Source: Planctomycetota bacterium (lineage in GTDB: Bacteria; Planctomycetota; UBA8742; UBA2392). From it: 64,000 nt of DNA. The notes beneath the pieces are model-generated. The model worked only from the letters and a program-made list of their open reading frames with translations, was not told the DNA's origin and made no database searches. This document shows positions 44,474-53,405 of the stretch, piece after piece (position 1 is the stretch's first letter; every line of letters begins with the position of its first letter). The DNA is taken from positions 2,232,001 to 2,296,000 of the forward strand of contig JACKID010000001.1 of NCBI GenBank assembly GCA_020638675.1, in the 5' to 3' direction. The position numbers and the translations under genes were made by a program.

Positions 44474-46765
44474 TCAGTTGCCGCTGAGCGCCAGTTCGCG
44501 CTTCCGTTCCTTGAGTTCGTCCGGCAGAAGCCCGGTGACGCGAAGGCGATCGATCCACATCTTCATGATCTCCCACCGGCCTTCGTCGCGTGCCCATTTT
44601 GCGCGCTCATTGGCGGACTCTGCCCTCAGGCTCAGGCCCTCTTTGTTGCCTGCTTCGAGCGCAAGTACGGCCCCGCCCTTGTCGTAGGCTTCTTCAAAGT
44701 CCTGGTACCCGAACAGCAGGTCGGCCTTGCCCTTGTTCATTGCGGCGTGGCCTTCTTCGAGCAGTCTCTCGCGCTGCTCTCTTAGCGCGGTTTCCTGGGC
44801 AGACTTCGCGCGCATCTTGCGAACATCATCGGCGGCTGTCTCCACGGCCGCCAGCCCGTTGGTGGCCGTCTGGTCGCCTTCATTCACGGCGATGACTTTC
44901 TGGAACAGGTTCTTGGCCTCGTCGATCTTCAACTCGGCCTCGCGGAACTTGCCATCCTTTGCCAGCGGCTCCCACTCCTGCATCAGGGCCTGCGCGTCAT
45001 CGTTCAGCCCGAGGATCTTGTCCTGGTCGAGCTTCTTGATGTACCAGAGCGTGCCGAGGATGCCGCCGACCACCAGCAGCAGTGTCGCCGCGACGCCGAG
45101 GACTTCCTTGCGGTTTCGGCCGATCCACTTCATGGCCAGGCGCAGGGCCGAGTATTCGACCGAGCCCATGGCCCGGCCCTCGATGAAGTTGCGGACGTTC
45201 TCGGCCAACTCCGCCACGGTATCGATGCGGTGTTCGGGCTCTTTCTCAAGGCACTTCAGCGCAAGGCGCTCAAGCTCTGCGGGGACTTCGATTTCCGGGT
45301 TGCGCTCGCGCGGCTTGACGGGCGTCATTTCGCGCACCTGCTCAAGCACCTCGTCGCTGGACTTGCCGGTCCAGGGCGAACGCAGGCAGAGCATCTCGTA
45401 CAGGATGACGCCCATGCTGAAGATGTCGCTGTGGTGGTTGATCGCGTCGATGTCACCCTTGGCCTGCTCAGGCGACATGTAGCTGGGCGTACCGATGATC
45501 GCGCCCATCATCGTCTGCGACGCACCCATATCGAGGCGGTCGGTCAGCACAATGTTGCTGTCGCTGCTGCTGCGGAACTGGCGCCCGATGACCTTGGCCA
45601 CGCCCCAGTCCATCACCTGCACTTCGCCGAATCGGCCTACCATGATGTTGGCGGGCTTCAGGTCTCGGTGGATCACGCCGCGGTTGTGGGCAAAGCTCAT
45701 GCCTTCGCAAATCTTGATGAAGGTATCGAGCAGCCGCATGAGGTCGAACTCGCGCCTCATGTCGCGGTTGCCCTCTCGCAGTCGCAGCAGGACTTCCGCG
45801 AGACTCAGGCCTTCGACGAATTTCATGGTGAAATACAGATTGCCGGCGCCGTCGACGCCCATTTCGTGCACCGGCACGATGTTGGGGTGTTCGAGCTGGC
45901 CGGTGATCTGCGCTTCTTCCAGGAAGCGCTCGACAACGTCGCGACGCCCGAGTAATTCCTTGCGCAAGACCTTCAATGCGACGCTGCGACGCAGCTCGGT
46001 GTCTTCGACCTCGAGCACTTTGCCCATGCCGCCGCGCGCGATCTCACGCACTACCACATAACGCTTCTTGTCGGTCGTCGCATCAGGCTGATATTGCGCG
46101 AGCGACGACTGCATCTTGTCGCTCAGCAGCTTAACGCCTTCGTCTATGCCGATTTTCTGACGCACCTGCGCGATCGTCATTTCGCTGGCGGCAATGATGG
46201 TGCCCGCCGGCACTTCCTTGTCGTCGCGGCTCAGGGCGTCCGTGTCGCGGTGCAGGTTCCAGCCGCTCGCCTTGCCGGCGCCGGTGCTGCGCGCGGTGGT
46301 ACTCTTTCCCGCATTGCTGTCTTCCACGGGACGTGTGGTGGGCCTGCGCGCTTCGTCGATTCCGCTGGTCGGGCGCTTGTCGGTCGGCGTCGTGCTGCGA
46401 TCCACCGCGTCGGTCGGGCGGCGATCGGTGGGGCGATTGGATTGCTCCACGGGGTTCGTCGGGCGGCGATCGGTGTGTCGGCCGGTCTGGCGCTGTGGCG
46501 CACGCCCTGTCTCCTCGTCGCCCATGTCCGGAAGCAGGGTGGGCTCGGACAGCACGCCCATCATGGCGTCATACAACTGGTCGGCATGCGTCTTCGTCAG
46601 GTGACCCTTGTGGATCACCAGCTCGTGCATGGTCATCTTCTTCTGGGTGGCCTTGCGACGGCGCAACTCAGAACGCAGCGTCTCGGCCTCGAGGGCCGAT
46701 ACGTGCCCGCGCTCGTGCACGAAGTTCAGGAACGCTTCGTCGATTTCGGCCTGGGTGTTTGGCAT
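44474..46765 (-). CDS. transmembrane Ser/Thr protein kinase
   Basis: 763 residues. Residues 1-80 form a helical N-terminal domain, 95-150 a repetitive disordered linker, and about 236-525 a Hanks-type kinase: glycine loop A-R-G-G-M-G-K-V (243-250), K265 in V-A-L-K-V-L, I-H-R-D-L-K-P-A-N (365-373), D-W-G (386-388) in place of DFG, and G-T-P-S-Y-M-S-P-E-Q (425-434). A membrane segment lies at about 554-576, and the rest is a helical, TPR-like outer domain. All key catalytic residues are present. It would sense something outside and phosphorylate cytoplasmic targets. No phosphatase gene of the PP2C type is nearby. AGGCGG precedes the ATG. Confidence 0.92.
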   Translation of the reverse strand: MPNTQAEIDEAFLNFVHERGHVSALEAETLRSELRRRKATQKKMTMHELVIHKGHLTKTHADQLYDAMMGVLSEPTLLPDMGDEETGRAPQRQTGRHTDRRPTNPVEQSNRPTDRRPTDAVDRSTTPTDKRPTSGIDEARRPTTRPVEDSNAGKSTTARSTGAGKASGWNLHRDTDALSRDDKEVPAGTIIAASEMTIAQVRQKIGIDEGVKLLSDKMQSSLAQYQPDATTDKKRYVVVREIARGGMGKVLEVEDTELRRSVALKVLRKELLGRRDVVERFLEEAQITGQLEHPNIVPVHEMGVDGAGNLYFTMKFVEGLSLAEVLLRLREGNRDMRREFDLMRLLDTFIKICEGMSFAHNRGVIHRDLKPANIMVGRFGEVQVMDWGVAKVIGRQFRSSSDSNIVLTDRLDMGASQTMMGAIIGTPSYMSPEQAKGDIDAINHHSDIFSMGVILYEMLCLRSPWTGKSSDEVLEQVREMTPVKPRERNPEIEVPAELERLALKCLEKEPEHRIDTVAELAENVRNFIEGRAMGSVEYSALRLAMKWIGRNRKEVLGVAATLLLVVGGILGTLWYIKKLDQDKILGLNDDAQALMQEWEPLAKDGKFREAELKIDEAKNLFQKVIAVNEGDQTATNGLAAVETAADDVRKMRAKSAQETALREQRERLLEEGHAAMNKGKADLLFGYQDFEEAYDKGGAVLALEAGNKEGLSLRAESANERAKWARDEGRWEIMKMWIDRLRVTGLLPDELKERKRELALSGN
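46325..46477 (-). repeat. four in-frame repeats in the kinase linker
   Basis: Residues 97-147 of the kinase carry three 15-residue units with H/P-T-D-R/K-R-P-T at the start (97, 112, 127) and a shorter fourth (142). Each ends V-E-Q-S, V-D-R-S, I-D-E-A or V-E-D-S. The repeats are rich in threonine and arginine and contain possible phosphorylation sites. Confidence 0.8.
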
Positions 46766-46873
46766 TCAGCCCGCCTGGTGCCAACGTCATAACCATTGTG
46801 TCGGACGGATCATACCGTTACCCCCCGACAGTGGGGATGGCAAATTCCTGTGAAATGCCCAATTCACGTGCGA

Positions 46874-49753
46874 TTAGTCGCTATTGGGCATAAGCTCCGC
46901 CAGAATCGTTGCAACCTCTTTCGCCGTAAGGGCGAATGTCCGCGTGCGGTCCGCGCGTGCGATGTTCAGCCCCACCAGGTTGCCCCTCAGGTCAAACACT
47001 GGGCAGCCCTGCTGTGACGGCAATGTCACACCGTCGTGCTGGATGACCTTCCCGAGGTGCGTGTAGCGGTCGTTGATAGGACCTTTCACGTTCGGGCGTC
47101 CCCCACCCGGAGGCGGCGGCGGGGCGTCTTCCTCGGCAAGCTCGACGTCCAACCGAGTTTCCTTGCCGTCGCGCAGCATCACGATCCCCACTGTGTCGCC
47201 GATTTTGTGGGCCTTGACCGCGTCGTCGATGTCGCGTTGCTCGGTCACGTCCTTGTCGTCGATCTTGAGCAGGATTTCGCCGCTGCTGACGCCGGCCAGC
47301 TCAGCCGGTGAGCCCGGCTTCACGTACCCGACCTGCACCCCTTTGCCTTCGGGCGCAGCCTTGGATTGGAAGATGCCGAGTTCCGGCTTGCCGGTACCCT
47401 TGCTGGGCACTTTCTGTCCCAGCGCTTCGGCGCGCGCCACGAGCTGGATTTCCAGGTCGAGCGTTTGATCGCCGCGCTTTACCGACAAGGTCACCTTGTC
47501 GGTCGGCTTGCGCCCGCGGATCATTGCGATCAGCCCGTTCCAGTCGTCCACGGTCTGGCCGCTCATCTTGAGCACGATGTCGCCGACCTTCACACCGCCC
47601 TTGTCCGCGGGCATGTCGGACGTGACGCTGGTGACTTCCGCGCCGCCGCCGTCGGCGTCCTTTGCCGAGATGCCGAGGAACGGGCTGTTCGGGTCCGGCT
47701 GGCCGGCGATCTTGTCGCTGTCGTACGGCGGAAGCGCGACGAACCCGTGCGCAAAGCAGTCGCCGTGCGCGTCCACACTGGCGAGCATCGTGCCGATCAT
47801 CGGGAAGTCTTCCGTCGTGGTCCCCGCTTTGAAGTCGATCCACTTGGTGAACTTGCGGTCGCACTTCAGCAGCGCGATGTCGTGGCGGTCGTTGCGCCCC
47901 GCCACCTTGGCTTCGAAGCCGGTCGTGCCATCCAGCAGCTCGATCTTTTCCGCCTCGTCGATCTCGCTGGCTTTGGTCACGAGGTAGCCGTCCTTGCCGA
48001 CGACTGTGGCGAACGCGACCTGCTTGCCCTTCTGCTTGACCGGGAAGACGGTGCCCTTGGCTTTGCTTTCGAGCAGCTTGGCCCACAGCACCAGCAGATG
48101 GCTGCCCTGCTTCCAGTCATCGCGCGGGAGGCTGCCGTCGCCGCTGTCTTCGCCCCCTACGTCGCCGGTGGAATAGCTGAACTTGATGCGCTCGCGCGAG
48201 TAGCCGCGCTTAACCTCAAACTCCGTCTCGCTATTGCCGTCGATCATCATCATCGCGTTCGCGAAATCAAGCGCGCCATCGATGTCGAGGTCGCCGACTT
48301 TCACGATCACGTCGTCCTCGCGCAGCCCGGCGTTGAACGCCAGTCCGCCTTCCATCAGCTCAATGATGCGCGCCCCGCCCTGGCCGAAAATGCGTGCGCC
48401 GAACGCCGGAACGCTGAGGTGCAGCACCTGCCGTTTCCCGCCGCGGCTGATCTTGATCTCCTGCTCTTCGACGATGCCGCGCGAAATCACCCATTCGACC
48501 CAGTCGGTTGCCTTCTCGACCTTGTCGCGATCCACGCGCTCGATGATGTCGTTGGCCTCGAACCCCGCCTTGCCGGCCGGTGAGTTCGGCAGCACGTCGT
48601 CCACTCGCACGCCCTTGTAGGACCGCACTGCCATACCCACGACGGGCCGTTTGCTGGCGCGGCGCCCGTTCTTCATCCACTCCTTGAAGTCGTCGCGGTC
48701 GCGCACGGGGTCGAGGTCCGTGTCCTGGCCCGCGTGGTCCATGTCGCGCCAGCCGGCTTCCGTGGACCGCTGCAGCGCGGAGATTGCCTTCTTGGCGGCT
48801 TCCTCGGCTTCCTTGCCCTTGAGCTCGGCCGAGTAGAGCGAATAGGCACAGGCCGCGTTGTACAGTACATCTGCTGTGCGCTTCTCGGGCTTGAGCAGGT
48901 CGTCAAACAGCTTGCACGCACGCTTCAGATCACGGTCCTGCAGCGCCTTTACGGCGTCCTGGTAGGTCTTCACTTCCTTGCCGGTCAGCTCGCCTTCGAC
49001 CGGGACACGGTTGCCCTTGCCCCAACTGGGGTTGGTCGCGTTGCCGAAGGTCTTGCCGGCCTTCAGATCTTCCATCATCTCTTTCATCGCCTTGACCGGC
49101 GTGACATTGTTGATGGAGACGTTGTTGGTCTGGATGGACTGATTGATCGCGACCATGTTGCCGTCCAGGTCGAATACCGGGCCGCCTGAGTCACCGCTGA
49201 TTACCGGCGCGTCCGTCACGATCATCCCGCGCCCGTTGTCCGGCGCGAGGCACCGGCCTGCACGCACGACCGGGTCGCGCCCGGCCTCGGGGCCCAGCGG
49301 GTGGCCCATCGGGATCAGCCACTGCCCGGCCTTAACCTTGTCGGAGTCCCCCAGAGGACAGAACGGAACTTTGGCCCCTTTGGTGTCCGCCTTGATGAGT
49401 GCGTGGTCGAAGTCTTCGTTCCAGCCGCAGGTGACGGCATCCAGCATTTCGCCGCCGAACAGGACGATGCGGCACTTGGTGCCGACCTTGGGCCCGGTGA
49501 CGTGACCGCAGGTCGAAATCCAGCCGTCGTCGCTGATGAAACAGCCTGAGCCGGACGAATTGCTCATGCGCACGCCAACGACCGCGGGCCGCACTTTCGC
49601 GGCGACGGTCTGGATACGGCGTTCCAGTTGCAGATAGTCGTCAAACTTGCTGACTGGCTGCTCGGGCGCTGACTGCGCGCGCGTGAGAGACAGCAGACCG
49701 ACGGCCGTGAGCACGACGGACGCCAGAAAAAATCGGGTCCCGATCTTCTTCAC
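46874..49753 (-). CDS. secreted HtrA-like protein with two protease domains (one degenerate) and several PDZ domains
   Basis: 959 residues with GGAGGA before the ATG and a signal peptide (about 5-26). Domain 1 (50-215) is trypsin-like with an intact triad: H84 in T-C-G-H-V, D116 in D-F-D-H-A-L-I and S189 in I-S-G-D-S-G-G-P. A linker with TPR-like sequence (260-350) follows, then two PDZ-like modules (about 370-550). Domain 2 (about 585-680) has the protease fold pattern but serine/alanine at the histidine position (V-T-K-A-S-E-I); two more PDZ modules follow (about 690-890). The far C-terminus has Q-Q-G-C-P-V-F-D-L-R-G-N in place of G-D-S-G-G-P. An envelope protein-quality factor is likely. 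Confidence 0.85.
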   Translation of the reverse strand: MKKIGTRFFLASVVLTAVGLLSLTRAQSAPEQPVSKFDDYLQLERRIQTVAAKVRPAVVGVRMSNSSGSGCFISDDGWISTCGHVTGPKVGTKCRIVLFGGEMLDAVTCGWNEDFDHALIKADTKGAKVPFCPLGDSDKVKAGQWLIPMGHPLGPEAGRDPVVRAGRCLAPDNGRGMIVTDAPVISGDSGGPVFDLDGNMVAINQSIQTNNVSINNVTPVKAMKEMMEDLKAGKTFGNATNPSWGKGNRVPVEGELTGKEVKTYQDAVKALQDRDLKRACKLFDDLLKPEKRTADVLYNAACAYSLYSAELKGKEAEEAAKKAISALQRSTEAGWRDMDHAGQDTDLDPVRDRDDFKEWMKNGRRASKRPVVGMAVRSYKGVRVDDVLPNSPAGKAGFEANDIIERVDRDKVEKATDWVEWVISRGIVEEQEIKISRGGKRQVLHLSVPAFGARIFGQGGARIIELMEGGLAFNAGLREDDVIVKVGDLDIDGALDFANAMMMIDGNSETEFEVKRGYSRERIKFSYSTGDVGGEDSGDGSLPRDDWKQGSHLLVLWAKLLESKAKGTVFPVKQKGKQVAFATVVGKDGYLVTKASEIDEAEKIELLDGTTGFEAKVAGRNDRHDIALLKCDRKFTKWIDFKAGTTTEDFPMIGTMLASVDAHGDCFAHGFVALPPYDSDKIAGQPDPNSPFLGISAKDADGGGAEVTSVTSDMPADKGGVKVGDIVLKMSGQTVDDWNGLIAMIRGRKPTDKVTLSVKRGDQTLDLEIQLVARAEALGQKVPSKGTGKPELGIFQSKAAPEGKGVQVGYVKPGSPAELAGVSSGEILLKIDDKDVTEQRDIDDAVKAHKIGDTVGIVMLRDGKETRLDVELAEEDAPPPPPGGGRPNVKGPINDRYTHLGKVIQHDGVTLPSQQGCPVFDLRGNLVGLNIARADRTRTFALTAKEVATILAELMPNSD

Positions 49754-49883
49754 GCTATCCTCCGGTTTTGGTGCTTGTGGACGCTTACGTCTTTATACAA
49801 GCCTATACGTACAAGTGGGATGCGAGAGGGTCACCTTACCGGCTTTGGCATCCCGGGATATCACCGCCAGCTAATGGATTTTC
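49754..49883. promoter_or_regulatory. divergent intergenic region between the protease and SixA-like genes
   Basis: An AT-richer stretch at about 49790-49822 holds TATACAAGCCTATACG, so each strand has TATA-like -10 candidates (TATAAA and TATAGG on the minus strand). No matching TTGACA at 17 bases is obvious. A promoter for at least the protease gene is likely here. Confidence 0.4.
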
Positions 49884-50309
49884 ATGGCTACCATCTACCT
49901 GATCCGGCACGCCGAGGCCGACTACGAGTGGCACGGGCCTGACAGCGGGCGCCCGCTCTCTGCCCGCGGCGTCAAACAGGCACGCTGGATGGCCAGACGG
50001 CTGGCGGGGATCAAGCCTTCAGAGCTGCGGACCGCGCCTCACCAGCGCTGCCGGCAGACGGCGGCTGAACTCGGGCAAGTGCTCGGTATCAAGCCCGAAG
50101 TCGATGACCGGCTTCACATCGCACGCAGCTTCCGCGTGACCATTCCACCCGACGTCGCGGTCTGGGTTTCGCACAGCAACAATATTCCCGGCGCTCTCGA
50201 GGCCCTGGGCGTGCCATGCAACGCGTGCGGCCACGCCTCTGCATGGGTCGTAAAGTTCGACGACGCGGGCGAAGTCGCAAGCTACGACTACATCGAGCCG
50301 GAGGTCTAG
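49884..50309 (+). CDS. SixA-like histidine phosphatase
   Basis: 141 residues. I-Y-L-I-R-H-A-E-A-D-Y near the start is the phosphohistidine R-H-x loop, T-A-P-H-Q-R-C-R-Q-T carries the second arginine, and V-S-H-S-N-N-I-P the second histidine. The short length, without cap, fits SixA rather than phosphoglycerate mutase or GpmB-like enzymes. SixA removes phosphate from histidine phosphotransfer domains. It ends two bases before the crotonase start, so the two are co-translated. Some homologues act on small molecules instead. Confidence 0.82.
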   Translation: MATIYLIRHAEADYEWHGPDSGRPLSARGVKQARWMARRLAGIKPSELRTAPHQRCRQTAAELGQVLGIKPEVDDRLHIARSFRVTIPPDVAVWVSHSNNIPGALEALGVPCNACGHASAWVVKFDDAGEVASYDYIEPEV

Positions 50310-50311
50310 CC

Positions 50312-51085
50312 ATGCCGATCGAAGTCAACGTGTCAGACCGCATCGCGCATGTGGCGTTGAACGCGCCGCCGCTGAACATTCTGACCTCTGCGCTGCAGAG
50401 TGAATTGCGCGCAGCTCTCGAAGCACTGCGCGAACGGGACGATCACAACGCGGTGTTTCTCACCAGCGCGCTCGACGGCAAGTTCTCGGCCGGCGCGGAC
50501 GTGGGCGAGCACATTGGGCGCGACAACTGCAAGCGCATGCTGGAGGCGGCGCATGGATTGATTGCGGAGCTGCTGCGCACGCCTGTCCCGACGCTCTGCT
50601 TTGTGGACGGACCCTGTCTTGGCGGTGCGTTTGAGTTGGCACTCGCCTGCGACCAGATTGTTGCGTCCGAGCGATCGACGTTTGGAACACCGGAGATCCA
50701 GCTCGGGTGCTATCCGCCTGCCGCGATGGTACTCATGCCGCAGAAGCTGCCGGCGGCCCTGGCGGCGGAGCTAATCCAGGGCGGACACGGGCTGACCAGC
50801 GTTGAGTTTGCCCAGCGCGGGGCGGGCATCCGGGTCGTCGATGAGCTGTCCAAGGCGCTCGAAATGGCCGGCAACAACTATCGCAACCTGCCACGAGGCG
50901 CCCTCGTAGAAGCGACCAGGCTGTTGCGATCCGGATCGCCCGAGCGGTTTGCCGCACAGGTGGGCGGCATTGAGCAGGCGTATCTCGAACGACTGACCGA
51001 CTTGCAGGATGCAATCGAAGGCGCCGAGGCATTTTTGGCGAAACGAAAGCCGGTCTGGGACCACAGAAGTGTTGGAGGCCGATAA
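50312..51085 (+). CDS. enoyl-CoA hydratase/isomerase family protein, dienoyl-CoA-hydratase-like
   Basis: 257 residues. Crotonase fold: P-P-L-N-I-L near residue 18, F-S-A-G-A-D-V-G-E-H (oxyanion region), G-P-C-L-G-G-A-F-E-L-A-L-A-C-D with one catalytic glutamate, and F-G-T-P-E-I-Q-L-G-C-Y-P-P with the second. The V-G-E-H and G-x-x-P-P forms recall cyclohexa-1,5-diene-carbonyl-CoA hydratases of anaerobic aromatic degradation, from memory of that subgroup. No aromatic pathway genes are in the window, so a role there is unproven. Starts at the ATG right after the SixA-like stop. Confidence 0.8.
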   Translation: MPIEVNVSDRIAHVALNAPPLNILTSALQSELRAALEALRERDDHNAVFLTSALDGKFSAGADVGEHIGRDNCKRMLEAAHGLIAELLRTPVPTLCFVDGPCLGGAFELALACDQIVASERSTFGTPEIQLGCYPPAAMVLMPQKLPAALAAELIQGGHGLTSVEFAQRGAGIRVVDELSKALEMAGNNYRNLPRGALVEATRLLRSGSPERFAAQVGGIEQAYLERLTDLQDAIEGAEAFLAKRKPVWDHRSVGGR

Positions 51086-51169
51086 CAGGCGGGTCAGCAC
51101 CCCGAAAACCTGTAACCTGAAGCTCGGAAACTCGTTAGAGTTAATGAGGACAGAGGGCTGGAGGAAACC

Positions 51170-52831
51170 ATGAGGACTGTATCCATCCTGGCTGCATTTG
51201 CGGCCGTGGCGGTGATGCTGGGCTATTCACCCCAGCCGGTAGCCGCAAAGGACGACATCGACAAGCGCGAGCAAAAGGCGGCCATGGCGGAAGCCGAGGG
51301 CCTGCTCAAGCGCGACAAAGAGGCGGTGGACGAAGTCGTGACGGCCATCGAGCGCCTTTATGGGCTGCTCGATCACGACATGGCGATCGCACTGCTGGGC
51401 TACTTCGACGAGTGCGACAGCGCCTGGGACTCAGCCAGCGGCGACAAGAACGCACCGAAGGAAGCCAAGGGACGCCCCAAGCAGGCATACAAGATTGCAA
51501 ATGCGATCCTGCAGTGCATCCGCAACATGACGCTGGCGGATGAAGTCGCCGAGTTCGAAGACGACATCAATGAGCGCGACAAGTACTCGCTGCGCCCGCG
51601 CATGGCGATGATCGATGCGCTGGCCAACAACGCGGAAAACGAAGCCTGCCTGAAGGTGCTGGTCGACCTGGCCAAGAACGATAAAGGCAAGATGGACACC
51701 GATATGCGCGTGCTCGCGATCCAGCACCTGGGCAAGCACGCCAAGGTCGACGACGTATTCCACACGCTGATGAAGACCCTGAACGACGGAAGCTGGCGCA
51801 TTCGCGAAGCTACGGCTGTTGCACTGATCGACGCCGACGGGCCGAACGAAGACCAGATCATCGTCGCGCTGATCAACGACCTTGCCAAGGAAACCGGCAA
51901 GATGCGCAAGACGATCTCCGACGTCCTGAAAAAGATCACCGGCGTAGACAACGGGACAGACCCGGACAAGTGGATCGACTGGTTCGCCAACAAGAAGCGC
52001 GAGGACCAGGGCCTGCCGCCGAAATCCGGCAAGGGCGACCGCGGGACGCGCGTGAAGGTTTTCGAAACCGAAACCTTCAGTGACCGCTACGTCTTCCTGA
52101 TCGACACCTCGGTATCGATGACGGAAAAGATCACCGATGAAGAGAAAGAGAAGCTGAAGAAGTCCATCACCAGCGGCCCCGGCGACGACAAGGACCCGCG
52201 CCGCCCGCTCGACTGGAGCCAGATCAACTGCAAGCTCGACCTCGCACGCGAAGAAATGATCCGCAGCCTTGAAGTGATGGACCCGCAGCGCACCACGTTC
52301 ACGGTCATCTCGTTCGCCGAGAACGCAACGATCTGGAAAGATGAGCTGGTCCCGACCGACGAAGACAATGTCGCCGAAGTGGCCGACTGGCTGCGCAAGA
52401 TAAAGGGCCAGAAGCGCACGAACGTCTTCGGCGCGCTCGACGCGGCCTATGACCTGAGCGAGCGCATCGCCGGCACCGAAGTCGACAAGCGCAAAGAGAA
52501 GAAGAAAAAGAAGAAGGACGACAAGGACGGCCCCGTCACCGGCATGCACCGCGACGACGCGCTGCCGGACACCATCTTCCTGTACACTGACGGCTACGCC
52601 ACCTGGGGCAAGTACTCCGGCGAAGACGTGCTGTGGGCCGGCAAGTCCAACGAAGAAAAGGCCAAGCTGTACGCACCGATCATGAAGTTGATGATCGACG
52701 AGGTCGAAGACCGAAACCGCATCGCCCGCATCACGGTCAACTGCGTGGGAGTGGGCCTGCGCCAGGACAACACGACTCTCAGCGCGCTTGCAAAGTCCTG
52801 CGGTGGCAAATACGTCGCGATCGGCAAGTAG
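51170..52831 (+). CDS. secreted HEAT-like plus vWA protein, paralogue 4 (remote)
   Basis: 553 residues with GGAGGAAA ahead of the ATG. Signal peptide at about 3-26 (ending V-A-A-K-D). The HEAT part is clearer than in the tandem copies (residues 145-255, with N-D-G-S-W-R-I-R-E-A-T-A-V-A-L-I). It ends in I-T-G-V-D and K-W-I-D-W-F (267-272), the same place where the others have L-T-G...W-x-W-W. MIDAS is F-L-I-D-T-S-V-S-M (D312, S314, S316), with T in R-T-N-V-F-G-A and L-Y-T-D-G-Y-A. A lysine-rich loop (K-E-K-K-K-K-K-K-D-D-K) sits inside the vWA domain. It lies 27 kb from its paralogues. Confidence 0.85.
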   Translation: MRTVSILAAFAAVAVMLGYSPQPVAAKDDIDKREQKAAMAEAEGLLKRDKEAVDEVVTAIERLYGLLDHDMAIALLGYFDECDSAWDSASGDKNAPKEAKGRPKQAYKIANAILQCIRNMTLADEVAEFEDDINERDKYSLRPRMAMIDALANNAENEACLKVLVDLAKNDKGKMDTDMRVLAIQHLGKHAKVDDVFHTLMKTLNDGSWRIREATAVALIDADGPNEDQIIVALINDLAKETGKMRKTISDVLKKITGVDNGTDPDKWIDWFANKKREDQGLPPKSGKGDRGTRVKVFETETFSDRYVFLIDTSVSMTEKITDEEKEKLKKSITSGPGDDKDPRRPLDWSQINCKLDLAREEMIRSLEVMDPQRTTFTVISFAENATIWKDELVPTDEDNVAEVADWLRKIKGQKRTNVFGALDAAYDLSERIAGTEVDKRKEKKKKKKDDKDGPVTGMHRDDALPDTIFLYTDGYATWGKYSGEDVLWAGKSNEEKAKLYAPIMKLMIDEVEDRNRIARITVNCVGVGLRQDNTTLSALAKSCGGKYVAIGK

Positions 52832-52854
52832 CCGGAAGCGTGAGCAGATTTGCG

Positions 52855-52882
52855 AAAGAGGACGGCCGAGGCCGTCCTCTTT
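52855..52882 (+). terminator. hairpin terminator after the fourth vWA gene
   Basis: Perfect 13-bp stem AAAGAGGACGGCC/GGCCGTCCTCTTT (52855-52867 and 52870-52882) with a two-base loop; the stem's own TTT is the only T run. Confidence 0.75.
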
Positions 52883-52897
52883 GCGTCGCGCGCGTTC

Positions 52898-52903
52898 TAG
52901 AAT
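52898..52903 (+). promoter_or_regulatory. -10 box TAGAAT, start-proximal (leaderless type)
   Basis: TAGAAT, five of six consensus bases, ends five bases before the ATG at 52909. It lies right after the terminator of the preceding gene. Confidence 0.5.
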
Positions 52904-52908
52904 ATGGC

Positions 52909-53403
52909 ATGGACGACAAGCAGAAACGCAAGGTTCGCAACATCGTCTCGGGCATCGTCCTGTCCGTGCTGGTGCTTCTGGTGCTGGCCTACTGCGGCGT
53001 GTTCGAGGGCGCGCAGTCGGACGAAGCACAGGTCCGCTCACTGCTGGAGCACAGCCGCGAAGAGATCAACGACAAGGACTGGCAGGATCTGTTCGATCTC
53101 TGCGATCTCACCGAAGCCGAGAAGCAGGCCTGGATCGAGGCGGTGCCCGCGCAGGCCGACATCGTTCAACTGGACTCCGTGGCGGCGGCCGAGATAATCA
53201 GCATCCCTGACGGCGCGACCGAGTATGAACTGGACGTCACCGTCACAGGCCACATCGGCAAGCTGTTCGTGAAGGGGCCGCAGCTCAACTCGGTCTCGTG
53301 CCACGTCTGCTTCGTCAAGAAGAACGGGCGCTGGTACATCGACATCAACAACCCGAAAGCGAACTTCGGGCCGTACGTGCAGAAACCAACGATGCCGAAG
53401 TAG
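52909..53403 (+). CDS. membrane-anchored hypothetical protein
   Basis: 164 residues. The basic start (D-D-K-Q-K-R-K-V-R) and hydrophobic residues about 12-30 (I-V-S-G-I-V-L-S-V-L-V-L-L-V-L-A) form a single N-terminal anchor. The outer part begins with a helix (V-R-S-L-L-E-H-S-R-E-E-I-N-D-K-D-W) and continues with strands ending in N-G-R-W-Y-I-D-I, the pattern of NTF2/SnoaL-like lumazine-cone folds. No function is known. Its TAG stop is two bases from the mraY stop on the other strand. Confidence 0.65.
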   Translation: MDDKQKRKVRNIVSGIVLSVLVLLVLAYCGVFEGAQSDEAQVRSLLEHSREEINDKDWQDLFDLCDLTEAEKQAWIEAVPAQADIVQLDSVAAAEIISIPDGATEYELDVTVTGHIGKLFVKGPQLNSVSCHVCFVKKNGRWYIDINNPKANFGPYVQKPTMPK

Positions 53404-53405
53404 GC

